Assembly: GCA_963989385.1 (NCBI GenBank)
Contig: OZ022503.1
Coordinates: 69,600,123 to 69,664,122 of the forward strand
Origin: Ctena decussata
Taxonomy: Eukaryota > Mollusca > Bivalvia > Lucinida > Lucinidae
Direction of reading: 5' to 3'
Length of the DNA: 64,000 nt
Under the pieces are notes generated by a model. That model worked only from the letters and a program-made list of their open reading frames with translations, did not search any database and was not told the DNA's origin. Positions 1 to 36,958 of the stretch are shown piece after piece. Each line of letters begins with the position of its first letter. Position 1 is the stretch's first letter. The position numbers and the translations under genes were made by a program.

Positions 1-1513
1 CAGAAAATGACAAAATGAAAAAAACAATACCAGGAGTGCAATTTCGTTGCTCTAGCAAAGACCCAGATCAGACGGCTACAAGGAAGAACCTTATCCGGCA
101 CTATTCCCGATTCACATGGCTCTGTACTTTGCGTTTATTTATTTCATTTTATTTATTTTTTTTAGTTTGATATTCAACAATCGAGAATAAAATATGTGTA
201 AGTAATAAGCTGCGAAACCCAAGAATAATGGAAAATCTTTCTTTACGATCAGTCTGCACACATGCGCAGTTTGGCCAGGGTACACGCAAAAAATAAACTG
301 AACAGTGCACATATTTAGGTGACTGAGTACACTTTAATCCCTTTTCAATTTTGCCATCGGGTCAAATTTTAAAGGAAAGAATTTGATCCTCAAACAGCCA
401 ATTTTTGCATATGTTTAAGAAGCGTTTCATCGCCCAAGGCAACAAAGAAAGTCAACACCGCATCGCAAAGGTCTCCAGTAATTAGTACAGTATTACTATT
501 TTTTTTACCTTACATTAAGTAATTCCGATTTTGTGCTAATCCGAGTCTTCTCTGGCGTCATGGTGGATATTCTTTATTTTGACACTAACAAGCCATGTCG
601 ATTAGTATTATCAATTTTGATTAACTTTGTTAATATTAGCAGTGGTAGTAAACATCTGCTAATTCACTCTCTATGAAAACACATGTCGTGTTATCTCAGA
701 TACAGATCTAGCGATTTCTCAACGTATGTTTTGTAAAATTGAGATAAATTACCTCAGAATTACTATTACTTATTACAGGTCTAAAATTTACAAATGATAG
801 CACGTCTAATACTTAATTAATGCAAAATTTTATTGGGCAGTTTGAAGTAGACTGGGATGTATCTTTATGCCTTTGATCGTTTGAAGATTACAGTTTCTTT
901 GATGTTTTCAGTAACTCACTGTGTAATTGAGATTTTTTATTCAAGATCTATTTTCTTCGGGTAGTAAATATGATTGAAACACTTGACCTCCAACAGATTT
1001 CCTAATCTAGATATCTACAATAACTATTGACTTTGGTTGTGATTATTTGAAGAGTCGGATGTAAATTTCTTATGACATAATTATGCAAGAATTCATTTTA
1101 AAGAAAGCCTTGAATTATAATTTTTATGGTTACTTAATCTTGGGTGTGGAAAAAGTCTTGCGAAAAGGTATGAGAATCATCCCTCGCTTTTGCGTGATAT
1201 TTCAATAGATTCTTCATGCGAATGGAGAAAGGCTCCGATCAGACTGCGCGAATGGCCAGGCTGATCTGAGTCTTTGCCGTTCGCACTTTCCGTAGTATAG
1301 TTGAAATTATATACTCCGCGATTTCAGAATAGTTTCTGAATGAACACTTTTATCAATAAATTGTTTGAAACAATCTCATCACCAAACAAAATACGCACAT
1401 GTACTTTTCATATTTTTAGACAGAGCAGTGTCTGGAAAGTCACGTGCTACTTGTGAATGACAAGGTTATTTTTGGGTTTTTGTAAAACCACTAACGATTG
1501 GCTAAAGCTTTTG
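1..1513. other. AT-rich upstream intergenic sequence
   Basis: I see no exon-like sequence or convincing long open frame here. A short stretch at about 1218-1300 (CTCCGATCAGACTGCG followed by CCAGGCTGATCTGAGTC) is a degraded piece of the GATCAGACTG / CAGGCTGATCTGAGTC palindromic MITE family that occurs intact later in the window. The rest is unremarkable AT-rich DNA. Confidence 0.5.
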
Positions 1514-3480
1514 TTAGCTCACCTGAGCCAGCGGCTCCGGGGGAGCTTATAGGATGGTAAGGCTCCGTCGTCCGTCGTCGTCCGTCCGTCCGTCCGTCCG
1601 TCCACAATTTCAAACGACTTCTCCTCTGAAACCGCTGGGCCGATTGTAACCAAATTTCATATAGAGCCTCCTGGGACCTTAGGAACGAAAAGTTGTTCAA
1701 ACGGTCCTGGTCACATGACCAACATGGCCGCCATGCCCATATATGGTAAAAACCTGAAAAAATCTTCTTCTCCAGAACCGATAGGTCGATGGTCTTGAAA
1801 CTTGGTATGTAGCATCGGGTACGCGAGTACTACCAAGATTGTTCAAATTATGACCTTGGGTTGACCTTGACCTTTTTTACGGTAAGGTCAAATTTGCTTA
1901 CTCATGCTTTTATATGGCAAAATGCTGCAACATAAGATATCTTGGAAACTGTTGAAGATTTTGGCCTAGAAATTGGTACATACAGTCATCTTAATGACTA
2001 CATGAAGATTTATGAGTACAAGAGGTCAAGGTCATTCTTTGACCTTTGACCCAGAACTCTCATATTTTGACAATATCAAACAATCTCCTCAAAAACCACA
2101 AGGCCAATTGTAACCAAATTTCATATAGATCCTCCAGGGGTTGAGGGAATGAAAATTTGTGCATACGGTCCAGGTCACATGACCAACATGGCCTCCACGC
2201 CCATGTATGGTAAAAACCTTTAAAAATCTTCTTCTCCAGAACCAGTAGACCGATGGCCTTGAAACTCGGTATGTAGCATTGGGTACTCAAGTACTATCAA
2301 GATTGTTCAAATTATGACCCTGGGTTGACCTTGACCTTTTTTACGGCAAGGTCAAATATGGGAAAATGCTAGAACATGAGATTTCATGGAAAGTTTTGAA
2401 GATTTTGGCCTAAAAATTGGTACTTAGAATCATCTTAATGAGTACATGAAGATTTTTGAGTACAAGAGGTCAAGGTCATTCTTTGACCTTTGACCCAGAA
2501 ATCTCAAATTTTGACAATTTCAAACAATCTGCTCTAAAACCACTGTGCCAATTGAAACCAAATTTCATATAGAGCCTCGAGGGGTTGATGGAATGAAAAC
2601 ATTTTCTAATGGTCCTGGACACATGACCAACATGGCCGCCATGCCCATATATGGTAAATACCTTTAAAAATCTTCTTCTCCGGAACCAATTGACCGATGG
2701 CCTTGAGACTTTGTAAGTAGCATTGGGTACTTGAGTACTATCAAGATTGTTCGAATTATGACCTTGTGTTGACCTTGACCTTTTGCAGCAAGGTCAAATA
2801 TGGGAAAATGGTAGAACATAAGATTTCATGGAAAGTTTTGAAGATTTTGACCTAAAAAATTGGTATATACAGTTGTCTTAATGAGTTCATGAAGAATTAT
2901 GAGTACAAGACTTAGAGGTCAAGGTCATTTTTTTTTACCTTTGATCCAGATTGCTCATATTTTGACATTTTCAACCATTTCCTCAAAAGCCAAAGGGCCA
3001 GTTGTGAACACATTTCATATAGAGCCTCCAGGGGTTGATTGAATGAAAATTTGTTCAAACGGTCCAGGTCACATGACCAACTTGGCCGCCATTACCGCTT
3101 ACGGGATAAATCTTTAATATTTTTCTTCCCCAGAACCAATACACCTATGTTCCTGAAACTTGGTAAATAGCATGGAGTACTAGAGTACCACCAAGACTGT
3201 TCAAATGGTGACCTTGGGTTTACCTTTACCTTTTTTGCGGCATGGTCAAATATGGGAAAATGCTAGAACATAAGATTTCATGGAAAGTTTTGGAGATTTT
3301 GGCCTAAAAATGGTATATATGGTTGTCTAATGAGTACATGAAGATTTATGAGTACAAGTGGTCATGGTCATTCTTTGACTTTTGACCCAAAACTCATATT
3401 TTGACTATTTCAGACATGATAAGTATAAGCCCCCTTGCCAATTGTTCAGGTGAGCGATTCAGGGCCTCATGGCCCTCTTG
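1514..3480 (+). mobile_element. Tandem-core Helentron/pearl-like non-autonomous element 1
   Basis: The left end is TTAGCTCACCTGAGCC with a small hairpin (GAGCCagcGGCTC). A (GTCC)n-type microsatellite follows at about 1567-1602. The core is about four direct repeats of roughly 450 bp; the anchor TTCATATAG starts at 1656, 2120, 2564 and 3014 (spacings 464, 444 and 450). The right end is CAGGTGAGCGATTC, then a stem-loop (AGGGCCtcATGGCCCT) and CTTG followed by TT. There is no coding capacity. Left microsatellite, tandem core and 3' stem-loop is the architecture of bivalve pearl elements and Helentron-derived HINEs. The assignment is by architecture, not by a search. Confidence 0.7.
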
Positions 3481-3596
3481 TTTCATCTACCCGTTACTTG
3501 TCTGGGTTGACGTACGCTAGCGGTAAAATAACACACGTCACATCAAGCAAACTCGATGCGATCTACGTGGCAAAATAAAGAGTATTTCTTCCGCAG

Positions 3597-4508
3597 GCTT
3601 AACCACAGGCGCTTGAAGTTCTATGCTATGAAACATATTTCATACCGCTAAACATCTAGGTTATGAGCCATTTTGAAGAAATGTCCAGGTGTGAAAGCTT
3701 GTGTTCGACTCCATTACGGTCTCCAATTTCCGGTGTATCAACGTCGCACAGCAACGTCATCAGGTTCTATTACGGGAAAAATGAAGTGATTCTGCGGATA
3801 ACGATCTTCTTAAATGTACAGCTTCCTACTCTGTCCTATCATCAAACAACAAAATCGCCGATCAGACTGTACGGATGTGCAAGCTAATCTGCATCTTTGT
3901 TGTTCGGAAAGTCAGTACATGTAGGCCTCAGTCAACATATGAAAATTTTACGCCAACGTTATTGCGTAGTTTTGACGTTGTTGACACGAACGTCATGACG
4001 TCATTTTCGTCATGTTTGTTTCAAGTTTTCACTCGTTAGAAACGTTTTGATCGAAATTAGAACAAACCTGATATTGTAAATGCATGGAAACGGTGATATA
4101 CAACGACATTGGTCATATCTAAAAGAGTAATTGAATGATTTCGCTGATGTGTGAATTTCAAAGCGGACAAGCACATGCTCAACTTTGGCGCAGCACAGTA
4201 AACCGGAAGCTGGACACCGTAATGGCGTCTGTATTTTCTGGCAAATTTTGAATTCAGGATTACAGCACCGCATTAACCATAACTGAACAAATTTATCATG
4301 TTTATAGATACATTTTGAAACGATGTTTACAGGTAAGAAGTTTGCATTTGTTGGGGTGTTTCTAACTTGCAGTTTTAGCAGTCAAAAAATCGCGGCATTT
4401 TTGCTTGCATACCTGGCCATTTCTTACGAAATGACCTATAGACTGTGTCAAGTGTAAAAGGTTTTGAGGGTTTTTTGAGCATAGAACTTCAAGCGCCTGT
4501 GGCTTAAC
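3597..4508. repeat. Imperfect long inverted repeat spanning the POLR2F upstream region
   Basis: The arm at 3597-3627 (CCACAGGCGCTTGAAGTTCT core) is repeated in inverse orientation at 4476-4508. A second inner pair is visible at about 3712-3735 and 4200-4230 (CCATTACGGT...TTCCGG). The inner sequence contains a degraded GATCAGACTG MITE fragment near 3858-3900. This looks like an old palindromic element next to the first POLR2F exon. The arms are diverged, so the exact ends are uncertain. Confidence 0.5.
3996..4003. promoter_or_regulatory. CRE-type TGACGTCA site upstream of POLR2F
   Basis: This is a perfect palindromic TGACGTCA, with a further partial TGACG at about 3973, roughly 570 bp before the POLR2F start codon. 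The motif is the CREB/ATF consensus. Its position fits a promoter-proximal or 5' flanking site, but the transcription start is not known, so function is inferred only. Confidence 0.35.
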
Positions 4509-4576
4509 AGACGAAAAATGTACCGCATAAACTGATGACGTTTTATGGAGTGCGTTTCACATGTGAATGAAATAGA

Positions 4577-29883
<25,307 letters not shown>

Positions 29884-30314
29884 ACAATATTTATATATTA
29901 TACAGAGCTACAGATTAGCCAAAACTTTTCTGATCAAAATTGTCAGTTTCATTCTTCACTAAATCATTTTGATTTACACTGTTTGTCATCTATTATTTGA
30001 ATTCGCAATATGATATAGCTTGGATGAAACACTTAAAAGTTTTGCAGACATAAGTTATCATCTGCTTTTGTGTTCTTTTTATGAGATAATGTTTTTTTTG
30101 ATGTCGTGTCTGATTTCATAAGGGATGTCTCAGTGAGCATGGTGAGGCAATTATGATGATTTCTTACGTACAACATATGTTTTGTTGAAATCTTTTGCAA
30201 TTTTAATGTCACATACTGTATTATGGTTTTGGGAAGAAATAAGGGAAAATGTTCAGATTTTATCTTCAAAAGTTTGGCTTATATGAAACTCTGTTTAATG
30301 CAAATATTTGAAGA
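29884..30314. other. POLR2F 3' flank with MITE fragment
   Basis: This is a probable 3' untranslated region, but no AATAAA is visible. The stretch 29958-30065 (TTACACTGTTTGTCATCT, TTGAATTCGCAATATGATAT, TTTTGCAGACATAAGT) is half of the GTAGATCCAGATGAGG MITE family. Confidence 0.45.
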
Positions 30315-30795
30315 AAGACTTGCTGCAGCTCTGTACAGAGAAGTCGTATGGAGACTTGCAACAAACACTCACTGTCAGCTCTTAATGAGGAGTTATTTAG
30401 ACAGAGAGTGACTGCCAGCTCATTAAGAGGTTTTTTAGACAAGGACTTACCAACGGCTCATAAAGAGGACCTGTTCAGACAGACACTTGCTACCAGCTTT
30501 GAAAGTAGAGTTTTGACGACTTTCTGTCAGCTCTTAAGCTGTTAAAGATTTGTTTTGACAAACACTAGGTACCAACTCTAAAAGAGTTGTTGTTTAGAAA
30601 GAGCTCTTTAAGAAGAAGTGTGTAGATAAAGACTTGCTGCCACAAAGACTTGCTGCCAGCTCTTAAAGAAGAAATGATTAGACAAAGAGTTTCTGCCAGC
30701 TCTTAAAGAGTTGTTTAGACTAAGACTTACTGCCAGCTCTTAAAGATGAGTTGTTAACACGAAGTGTTACTGTCAGCTCTTGAATAGGAGTTTAG
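30315..30795 (+). repeat. Imperfect tandem array of about 45-bp units after POLR2F
   Basis: The consensus is GACTTGCTGCCAGCTCTTAA plus AGAGGAGTTGTTTAGACAAA. About ten to twelve diverged units run from 30315 to 30795, with CAGCTCTTAA recurring at 30376, 30529, 30658, 30698, 30737 and others. The array starts about 430 bases after the POLR2F stop and may be transcribed in its 3' region. Short open frames here are by-products of the repeat. Confidence 0.8.
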
Positions 30796-30811
30796 ACAGA
30801 CTCTCTCAGTG

Positions 30812-30880
30812 AAAACATGTTGTAACCCCTCATTAGAATTGTCTTAGGGAGATGGTTCTAATGAGGGATCACAAAATATG
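30812..30880. repeat. Palindromic MITE remnant (TGTAACCCCTCATTAGAA type)
   Basis: GTTGTAACCCCTCATTAGAA is mirrored by TTCTAATGAGGGATCACAAA around CTTAGGGAGA. It is a diverged subfamily of the GTGACCCCTCATCTGAACC palindromes. Confidence 0.7.
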
Positions 30881-32415
30881 TTTCTATGGAGAATATGGAA
30901 AATAAGCCCTAAATTATCACTGGTGTTCCTCCTTATCTGACACTGAAGTCATATTGATAGCACTGAAGTAAAATTCAGCCAATAGCAAAATAAGTGTCAT
31001 TAAAATATTTGGATTACTGTGCCAATATTCAAACCTGATTTGGTCTACAACTGATGGTATATTATAACAATCTGAGTGTGGCCTGTCTCCGGAGTGTCTC
31101 TAGACCCCAAAGGATAAACGTGTTATTGCAAGGCATGCTGATGTGGAAATGAATGGGTGTGACTAACCCATACTTTATAGGGGGTAGTCCTGTACTTCTT
31201 GACCCTTAGCTGGGATCCAGTATGCTACTCCCGTAAGGGTCATGTGTTGATCCATGCTAAAAACTTGCAATTTGGAATTGTCTCCAAATTTGGTCTAAAT
31301 TCTTTTCTAATAGTACCTACAGCAATTAAGTTAAGGATGTAATAGATGATCCTTTTCTTGTTGCAGGAAATCCTGAAAACTATTTGTGATTTGCCATACG
31401 ACTTCTTTCAGCTCTCATTTTCTTACTGGAGTCGCAACCCAAAAATGAGTGGCTGCCATCTTTGCAGAAAAAGTCCGAAGTTCTCCGAATAAGCTCTTGA
31501 CAACATTCCCATGTGAATGATAATCTACGGTACTCCCAGTATCCACGAGATCCAGCCGATACCAAAGGTGCACATCTCTGGCATGATACGGAAACAGGAC
31601 TACTTAACTGATTTTCATTAATTACTTTTATATTGCTACTGTATTGATTAATGTCACTTGAGCAGCTTGTTTAGCTTAAATTAAGCCCACCTACCCTGCG
31701 ACTATGCTGGAACAAAAAAATCTGATGTCCGAATTTTTGAGTAAACAAAGCTAAATTAGATGATCCAAAATAAATAAACTTCAATTCAAATTGCAGATAA
31801 GTATAAAGTCTTTCAATTGATGAAGATGTCATCAAATTGGGTTCCGTCATTTGGATAGTGCACTATACTAAAAACACATACACACAGTAAATACTGGGAC
31901 ATAGATACCGGGAATACCGCAAATTATCATACGCCACTTCTCGTGCTTCCAAACAAACATGGCGGACCGGTGTACTAGTACATAATGCATCGCTTAACAC
32001 TACGCAGAAGTATTAATAGAAAATATTGTATTTTTGAAGAAAAGACAGATGATTTGGCTTAATTTTTTCAATCTTTATTGAAAAACAATTTAAGTGACAT
32101 AATTTGACCACTTGGTGTTGGGTATCTGAAAAATTGCAAGTTTTTAACAGCTTGCGTTTCGTGACATTAGAGTGATAGTAACCAAGCGGAATTTGTAATG
32201 TCATTTGTTCAGGACTATATAGGGGGCATTTAGAATTTGGAAGGTGTTAAATAAGATGCTGAGAGAGAAATTGTTATTCAATTATGTCAGGGGCTGATGA
32301 CTTATTCAGACCATCCCTTACTGCCTCTTACCACATAAATCCTAACAATTCAGACACCTAAAATAATAACCATAACTGTCCTAAAAATTGAACAGTTTGG
32401 TTTTTCAATGCAGTA
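30881..32415. other. Intergenic sequence with a weak candidate gene start
   Basis: No MITE is seen. On the reverse strand AAAGATGGCAGCCAC places an ATG at 31459 in YY1/Kozak-like context, with 11 codons before a GTAAGA donor at 31426. On the forward strand a strong acceptor (TTTTCTTGTTGCAG) ends at 31373. Neither chain could be extended to other exons, so no gene is claimed. AATAAA occurs near 31767. Confidence 0.25.
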
Positions 32416-32461
32416 ATGCTTCTGAAGGTTGCACTGAAGGTTGCAAATGGATTAGCAAACA

Positions 32462-32516
32462 GTATAGGCCCAGATGAGACTGCTCCTTTAGGAGCAGTCA
32501 GATCTGGGTCTGCATT
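32462..32516. repeat. Palindrome of the AGACCCAGATCAGACTGCTCC family
   Basis: CCCAGATGAGACTGCTCCTT and AGGAGCAGTCAGATCTGGG form an almost loopless hairpin. Other copies are near 33868, 43932, 46436, 54410, 55876 and 61697. Confidence 0.85.
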
Positions 32517-32541
32517 TTTTGCTCAGACCTTTCTGTCCCAA

Positions 32542-32737
32542 TACAGTCAACTCCCAATATCTGGAACACTGATATCTCAGAGTATGTTGTACAAAAGATC
32601 AGTTTGGACATATTCCCTATATATTTTCCTTTACATTTCAACTGTTATCTCAAACTACTGGTATCTCAAAGTAAATTTTCTGGGACAAGAAAATTTTTAG
32701 ATGAATTTCGACTTTGAGATATCAAGAGTTGACTGTA
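32542..32737. mobile_element. Tc1/mariner-like MITE, TACAGTCAACTC ends
   Basis: TACAGTCAACTCCCAATATC at the left and GATATCAAGAGTTGACTGTA at the right form terminal inverted repeats. TA at both outer ends is the expected target duplication. About 196 bp, non-coding. Confidence 0.75.
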
Positions 32738-32938
32738 TTTAGAATTTATAATTATGGTAGTCTGATCAGTGTTTGAAGTTCACTCATGCAGTAAATCATG
32801 CAGATTGAAAAATGTTGTTCTGTGTTGTTTGTCCAGGCCACAGTCCCTGGGTACTAAACCATTTCAGTATGTGTTTTTTTCCATGCACTTGTAGTTTTGC
32901 CATTTTGATTAGGCAGATGCCACTGCCAACATCCAGTA

Positions 32939-33348
32939 CCGACTGACACCCTGATACCACCTACTGACACCCTGATACCACCTACTGACACCCTGATACT
33001 ACCTACTGACACCCTGATACCACCTACTGACACCCTGATACCACCTACTGACTGACACCCTGATACCACCTACTGACACCCTGATACCACCTACTGACAC
33101 CCTGATACCACCTACTGACACCCCGATACCACCTACTGACACCCCGATACCACCTACTGACACCCCGATACCACCTACTGACACCCCGATACCACCTACT
33201 GACACCCTGATACCACCTACTGACACCCTGATACCGCCTACTGACTGACACCCTGATACCACCTACTGACTGACACCCTGATACCACCTACAGACTGACA
33301 CCCTGATACCACCTACACACTGACACCCTGATACCACCTACTGCAACA
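32939..33348 (+). repeat. 21-bp minisatellite, 18 copies
   Basis: The unit is ACTGACACCCTGATACCACC plus T. Eighteen units are counted; four adjacent ones share a T-to-C change (CCCCGATACC) and several carry an extra ACTG making 25 bp. Because 21 is divisible by three, the reverse strand stays open as a repeating seven-residue GGIRVSV pattern. I see no evidence that it is translated. Confidence 0.95.
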
Positions 33349-33543
33349 GATTTTTAAAAAGTATACATAATTTAACACTTTTCTTTGATGCTGATAACCT
33401 CTTAACGCCATTTTATGGTTTTGCTCCACAGGACTTGGAAAAGATAGAAATAATTAAAGAAAAATATATCAAATCACTTTGTTTCTTTAATAAATTAAAA
33501 ATATACTCATGAAAGATCCTGTAGGAATCAGGATAAGTACATG

Positions 33544-33724
33544 TACAGTAGAACTTCAATGGCTCGAACCCTGATGGCTCGTTCACCCTGCCTGGCTAGA
33601 CCTCTTTTCTTGGTCTCTAGAGGTCACTTTATATAGAAACTGACCCTGGATGGCTAGAACTACTCTTGGCTGGAACTAATTTTCATGGTCCCAAGCCTGT
33701 TTGAGCAAATGAAGTTCTACTGTA
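33544..33724. mobile_element. Tc1/mariner-like MITE, TACAGTAGAACTTC ends
   Basis: TACAGTAGAACTTCAATGGC at the left and GAAGTTCTACTGTA at the right are exact inverse over 14 bases, with TA at both ends. Inside, GGCTCGAACCCTGATGGCTC and CTGGATGGCTAGAACTAC are weakly repeated. Length 181 bp. Confidence 0.8.
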
Positions 33725-33734
33725 TATTGCAAAG

Positions 33735-33978
33735 CAGTTTACTGTCATGGCCCTAAAATTTCGGACACCCAAAAGTCAGACAATTATTGTTCGAAAATTC
33801 TTAGAAAAAGGATTTTACACTTATTAATGCACCCAAATGATGCTTACTGAATAGCAAACATTGTAGACCCTGATCAAACTGCTCCTCAAGATCAAACTCC
33901 TTGAGGAGCAGTTTGATCTGGGTCTACAATGTTTGCTCAGACCTGTCTGTCCAAATATTTAGGGTCATTACAGTACAT
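33735..33978. mobile_element. Palindrome-cored MITE, CTGTMATGRYYCTAAA ends
   Basis: The outer ends ACTGTCATGGCCCTAAAATT and TTTAGGGTCATTACAGTA are inverse. Inside, TCGGACACCC pairs with the region of CTGTCTGTCC. The core is the AGACCCTGATCAAACTGCTC hairpin (33868-33955). A second, similar copy is at 43813-44030. Confidence 0.8.
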
Positions 33979-34285
33979 CTAAGACTATTAAAGCTTAAGT
34001 AAAATTTTCTACTTAGACATCTGCTTACAATTTAAGTATGTATCTGCAACTAAAGCATAAAATCAGCTGCTACTGCATTCAAACATGCTCGGTAATATCC
34101 CTATAAAAACTGACAACATATCCTTACCCTAATAATTTCAAGAATGGACTCTTACACCATGGAAGCTGGTTAAGTCTATTTGTCCCATTTTAAAGTTATA
34201 AGGTGACACTTTCAGGGGAAGCAACCCTACCATTTTCTTTTTGCACCCTTGATCCTCAACGGGATTTGCTTGTAAAGAAAACAGG

Positions 34286-34445
34286 AGCGGCTGTAGTGTA
34301 GTGGATAACACTCCGGATTACCAATCCAGGGGTCGCAAGATCGATCCCTTGCTTCTTCGGTCTTTCGGATGAGACTTTAAACCATCCTGTCTCCATATGA
34401 CCTTGGTGGTGGTGGGACGTTAAACCTGAGCTCACTCACTCACTC
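34286..34445 (+). mobile_element. tRNA-derived SINE, family 1
   Basis: GGAGCGGCTGTAGTGTAGTG plus GATAACACTC forms the A-box half and GGGTCGCAAGATCGATCCC the B-box region. The body GATGAGACTTTAAACC...GGTGGGACGTTAAACC follows and the tail is CTCACTCACTCACTC. The reverse-strand copy at 62612-62782 confirms the boundaries. Confidence 0.85.
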
Positions 34446-35410
34446 ATAATGAAAACAATTTGTTCCCTCAAGAGTAAAGAAACCGGAAGAGTTGCTTCCC
34501 CTGAATGAATACCTATTCACCTTTATGTTCATTATAATTCAAAAGTTTTTTCCTCATAATGGGGTTTCATGGAAAAATATGGAAAATTATCCCCCAGCTA
34601 TCCCTGTTACCCCTTCTTATCTGGAGTTCTGCACATGCAATTCTCTTTTCCAATACTTCTGTATCAGCCTCCACTTTTCTTGATCAACAGAAAGATGTCT
34701 GCTGGTGAGTAAACTCTAGCAGCGATGAGGCAGCCAAGTAAAAAAAATTGACAAGTGAACACATAGTACTAGTAATATCCAAGTAGAAAGTCTATAAAAT
34801 AAGTAAGAATGTAACAAAGTGTGCCAAGAGTTTGAAATGAACTAAGCTGCAAAATACCATATATGGAGATGTTAAGATATGCATTCCCTGCACCTACAGC
34901 TTTGAATTCCAACAGTTAGTCGAACCTAAGTTATATAGCCCCATGTAATAACCTGTAATCTATACCATTCTGATCAGATCCTGATCAGACTGCTCCTTAC
35001 TGGGGCTACAGTGACTGCAGCTTTCCTCTGGCATCCTGTTTGAAAATTTTGGCTACATATGGTCTCTACTTCTAAGATTGTGCCACTATTTCAGCATTGG
35101 GATTACATGCAACTATGAAAGACAATTCTCAGCTTAGCACTTAACATGCTCCTTATTAAATATTTAAGACTACACATAAAACTCATAACTTACTGCTAAG
35201 AATATCAACATGATTGCCTATAAAACTGAAATTCTCTCAGTTTTTATTACCCTGTTTTATTATCATACCCATATTTCACTCTGACACAAACCAAATTAAG
35301 TGTAAGGGTACACAACTCCATATTTCTTTTTTACCATTTTTACAAAGGGAAGCAACTTTTGTGACTTTCAGTTTGCTTCTGTAGAGAAATAAACCATTCC
35401 AAAATGGTGT
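34446..35410. other. Intergenic sequence without clear features
   Basis: Only short repeat echoes are seen: CCATTCTGATCAGATCCTGA with TCAGACTGCTCC near 34965-35005, a half palindrome of the CAGACTGCTCC family, and AAGTTGCTTCCCCTGAATG near 34490. There is no exon-like sequence. Confidence 0.4.
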
Positions 35411-35560
35411 CTCCTATGAAAGGAAAGAATTTGCTCCTAGTGGAGCAAATTCTTTCCTTTAAGAGTTGACCCAAATTGAGAAGGGGGTAGCAAACAGGAA
35501 AATGGCAGAGTTGCTTCCCTTAAAAGTGTACCCATTTGCCTGAAAAGTCTTTGCAAATAG
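35411..35560. repeat. Palindrome of the GGAAAGAATTTGCTCC family
   Basis: AAAGGAAAGAATTTGCTCCT and GGAGCAAATTCTTTCCTTT form the core, followed by AAGAGTTGACCC and GCAGAGTTGCTTCCCTTAAA. Related copies at 37812-37950, 47800-47897 and 56400-56620 share the flanking text, partly in inverse orientation. Confidence 0.8.
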
Positions 35561-36249
35561 TGCAGATCCAGATGAGACAACTCATGATCACAAACTGTCA
35601 GATCTAGAGCTGCACGAGTTGATTTTCTGTTTATGACTTTTTGTTTCATACCCCTTTCCTAAATATAAACCTTGCTAAATTCATATGTGGAAGAAGCCAT
35701 TCCAGAATTTGAGAAATTAGGGGTGCAAGCAGAGGTCTAGATAAGATGGGGTTTTGAGGATTATTACGAGATAATTTTTCTTATGCAGTGTTAGAATGAA
35801 TTTCAGCTTGCCCTTAAGATTTCAACTTGTCCTCCATGTATTTCATTGCAATTAAACCATTTACATGCCATTTTCTTCCTAAGTCACATAAGTAAGCATA
35901 GTCCAAAAATGCTCTCACTTTCAAAGACACTAAGCATGAATACATGCACTTCAGAAATAACTGACTCAACAGTTTTGATCACAGCAGCTGCTGCCTAATC
36001 ATTTTCACAGCGCTACTCTGACTGGAATTCTTTATATTTTCCTCCTTCAAAATGCTATATTGGTGGGTTTCAAACTTCTCATGCAAACTTCAAAAAGACA
36101 TGAAAGAAAACTATTTTCGAGAATTTTACCTCCCAGAATTTCAGGTAGTCAAGGGGGCAACCTTCCAAAACTATCAGCTTGCCCCCCAGCAATTTTAACC
36201 CGTATTGGGCAAGTGGGCAATTGCTTATTTCTAACACTGTTATATCTCA

Positions 36250-36375
36250 AAGAAAACATGTTGTGACCCTTCATTAGAACTGTCTCAGCTATAAAGAAGG
36301 GGTCACAACATGTTCAGTGAGAGAATTTAAAATATTATCCCTAAATTATCACATTACCCCTTCTTTTCTGGAGCA
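36250..36375. repeat. Palindromic MITE remnant (TGTGACCCTTCATTAGAACTG type)
   Basis: TTGTGACCCTTCATTAGAAC with a diverged inverse arm AGAAGGGGTCACAACATG, then AATTATCCCTAAATTATC and ACCCCTTCTTTTCTGGAGCA. It is a degraded relative of the 47480-47690 copy. Confidence 0.6.
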
Positions 36376-36958
36376 CTGGTAATGTTTAGGAGACTTCTAC
36401 AGAACATGTCAGCCTGTATAAACAAGATCAGTAGGTACATGTACATAAGCAAGATACACAACAATGTTGAAATATTAAGAACATTTTGTTAAACAGCTGT
36501 GTTATAAGAGATACCTTAAGTTTTAACTTCAACATGCCTGGCTTGCCCCTGCAGTAATCAGCGAAGCTAACACTTTGTCCTAAAGCTAATAAGTTGTGAA
36601 GAAAAGCTCCCATAAAATCAAGCTTCATTTTGGGTACAACATAAGATTTCAGAAACCAGTCATTTAAAATATCATTAGCTCAAAAATGTGTTAGTTGAGG
36701 ATTTGTCAAGTCCTCCATTACTCATAAAATCAAACATGCTAATATTTTTAGCCACAATAATATGAAAAACTTTTGCATCTCATGGAGATGGTTCTAAAGA
36801 GATGTCAAACTGTTTGTTTTTAAATTAGACTTTCTTCAAACTATCACAAATCCTCTCATTACCTGTAGACTGACCTGACTAGGATGCTGACACTACCAGT
36901 ATGTGGAAACTTTTGGGTTTGGTGTCAAATAAATAATAATATACTTTCTAAATACAAA

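Noticed and set aside
4310..4335. Alternative POLR2F first exon ending ACAG|GTAAGA near 4333
   Set aside because: The nearest ATG gives a phase that does not fit exon 2 and a non-acidic sequence; a non-coding 5' exon is possible but unsupported.
31953..31990. ATGGCGGACCGG start-like sequence on the forward strand
   Set aside because: The frame stops after eight codons and no good donor follows.
32854..33287. Reverse-strand open frames of 71-87 codons reading GGIRVSV repeats
   Set aside because: They are produced by the 21-bp minisatellite, whose unit is divisible by three; there is no start context, splice signal or other coding evidence.
32939..33348. CRISPR-like array
   Set aside because: The 21-bp units are directly contiguous with no unique spacers, and the context is a eukaryotic intergenic region.
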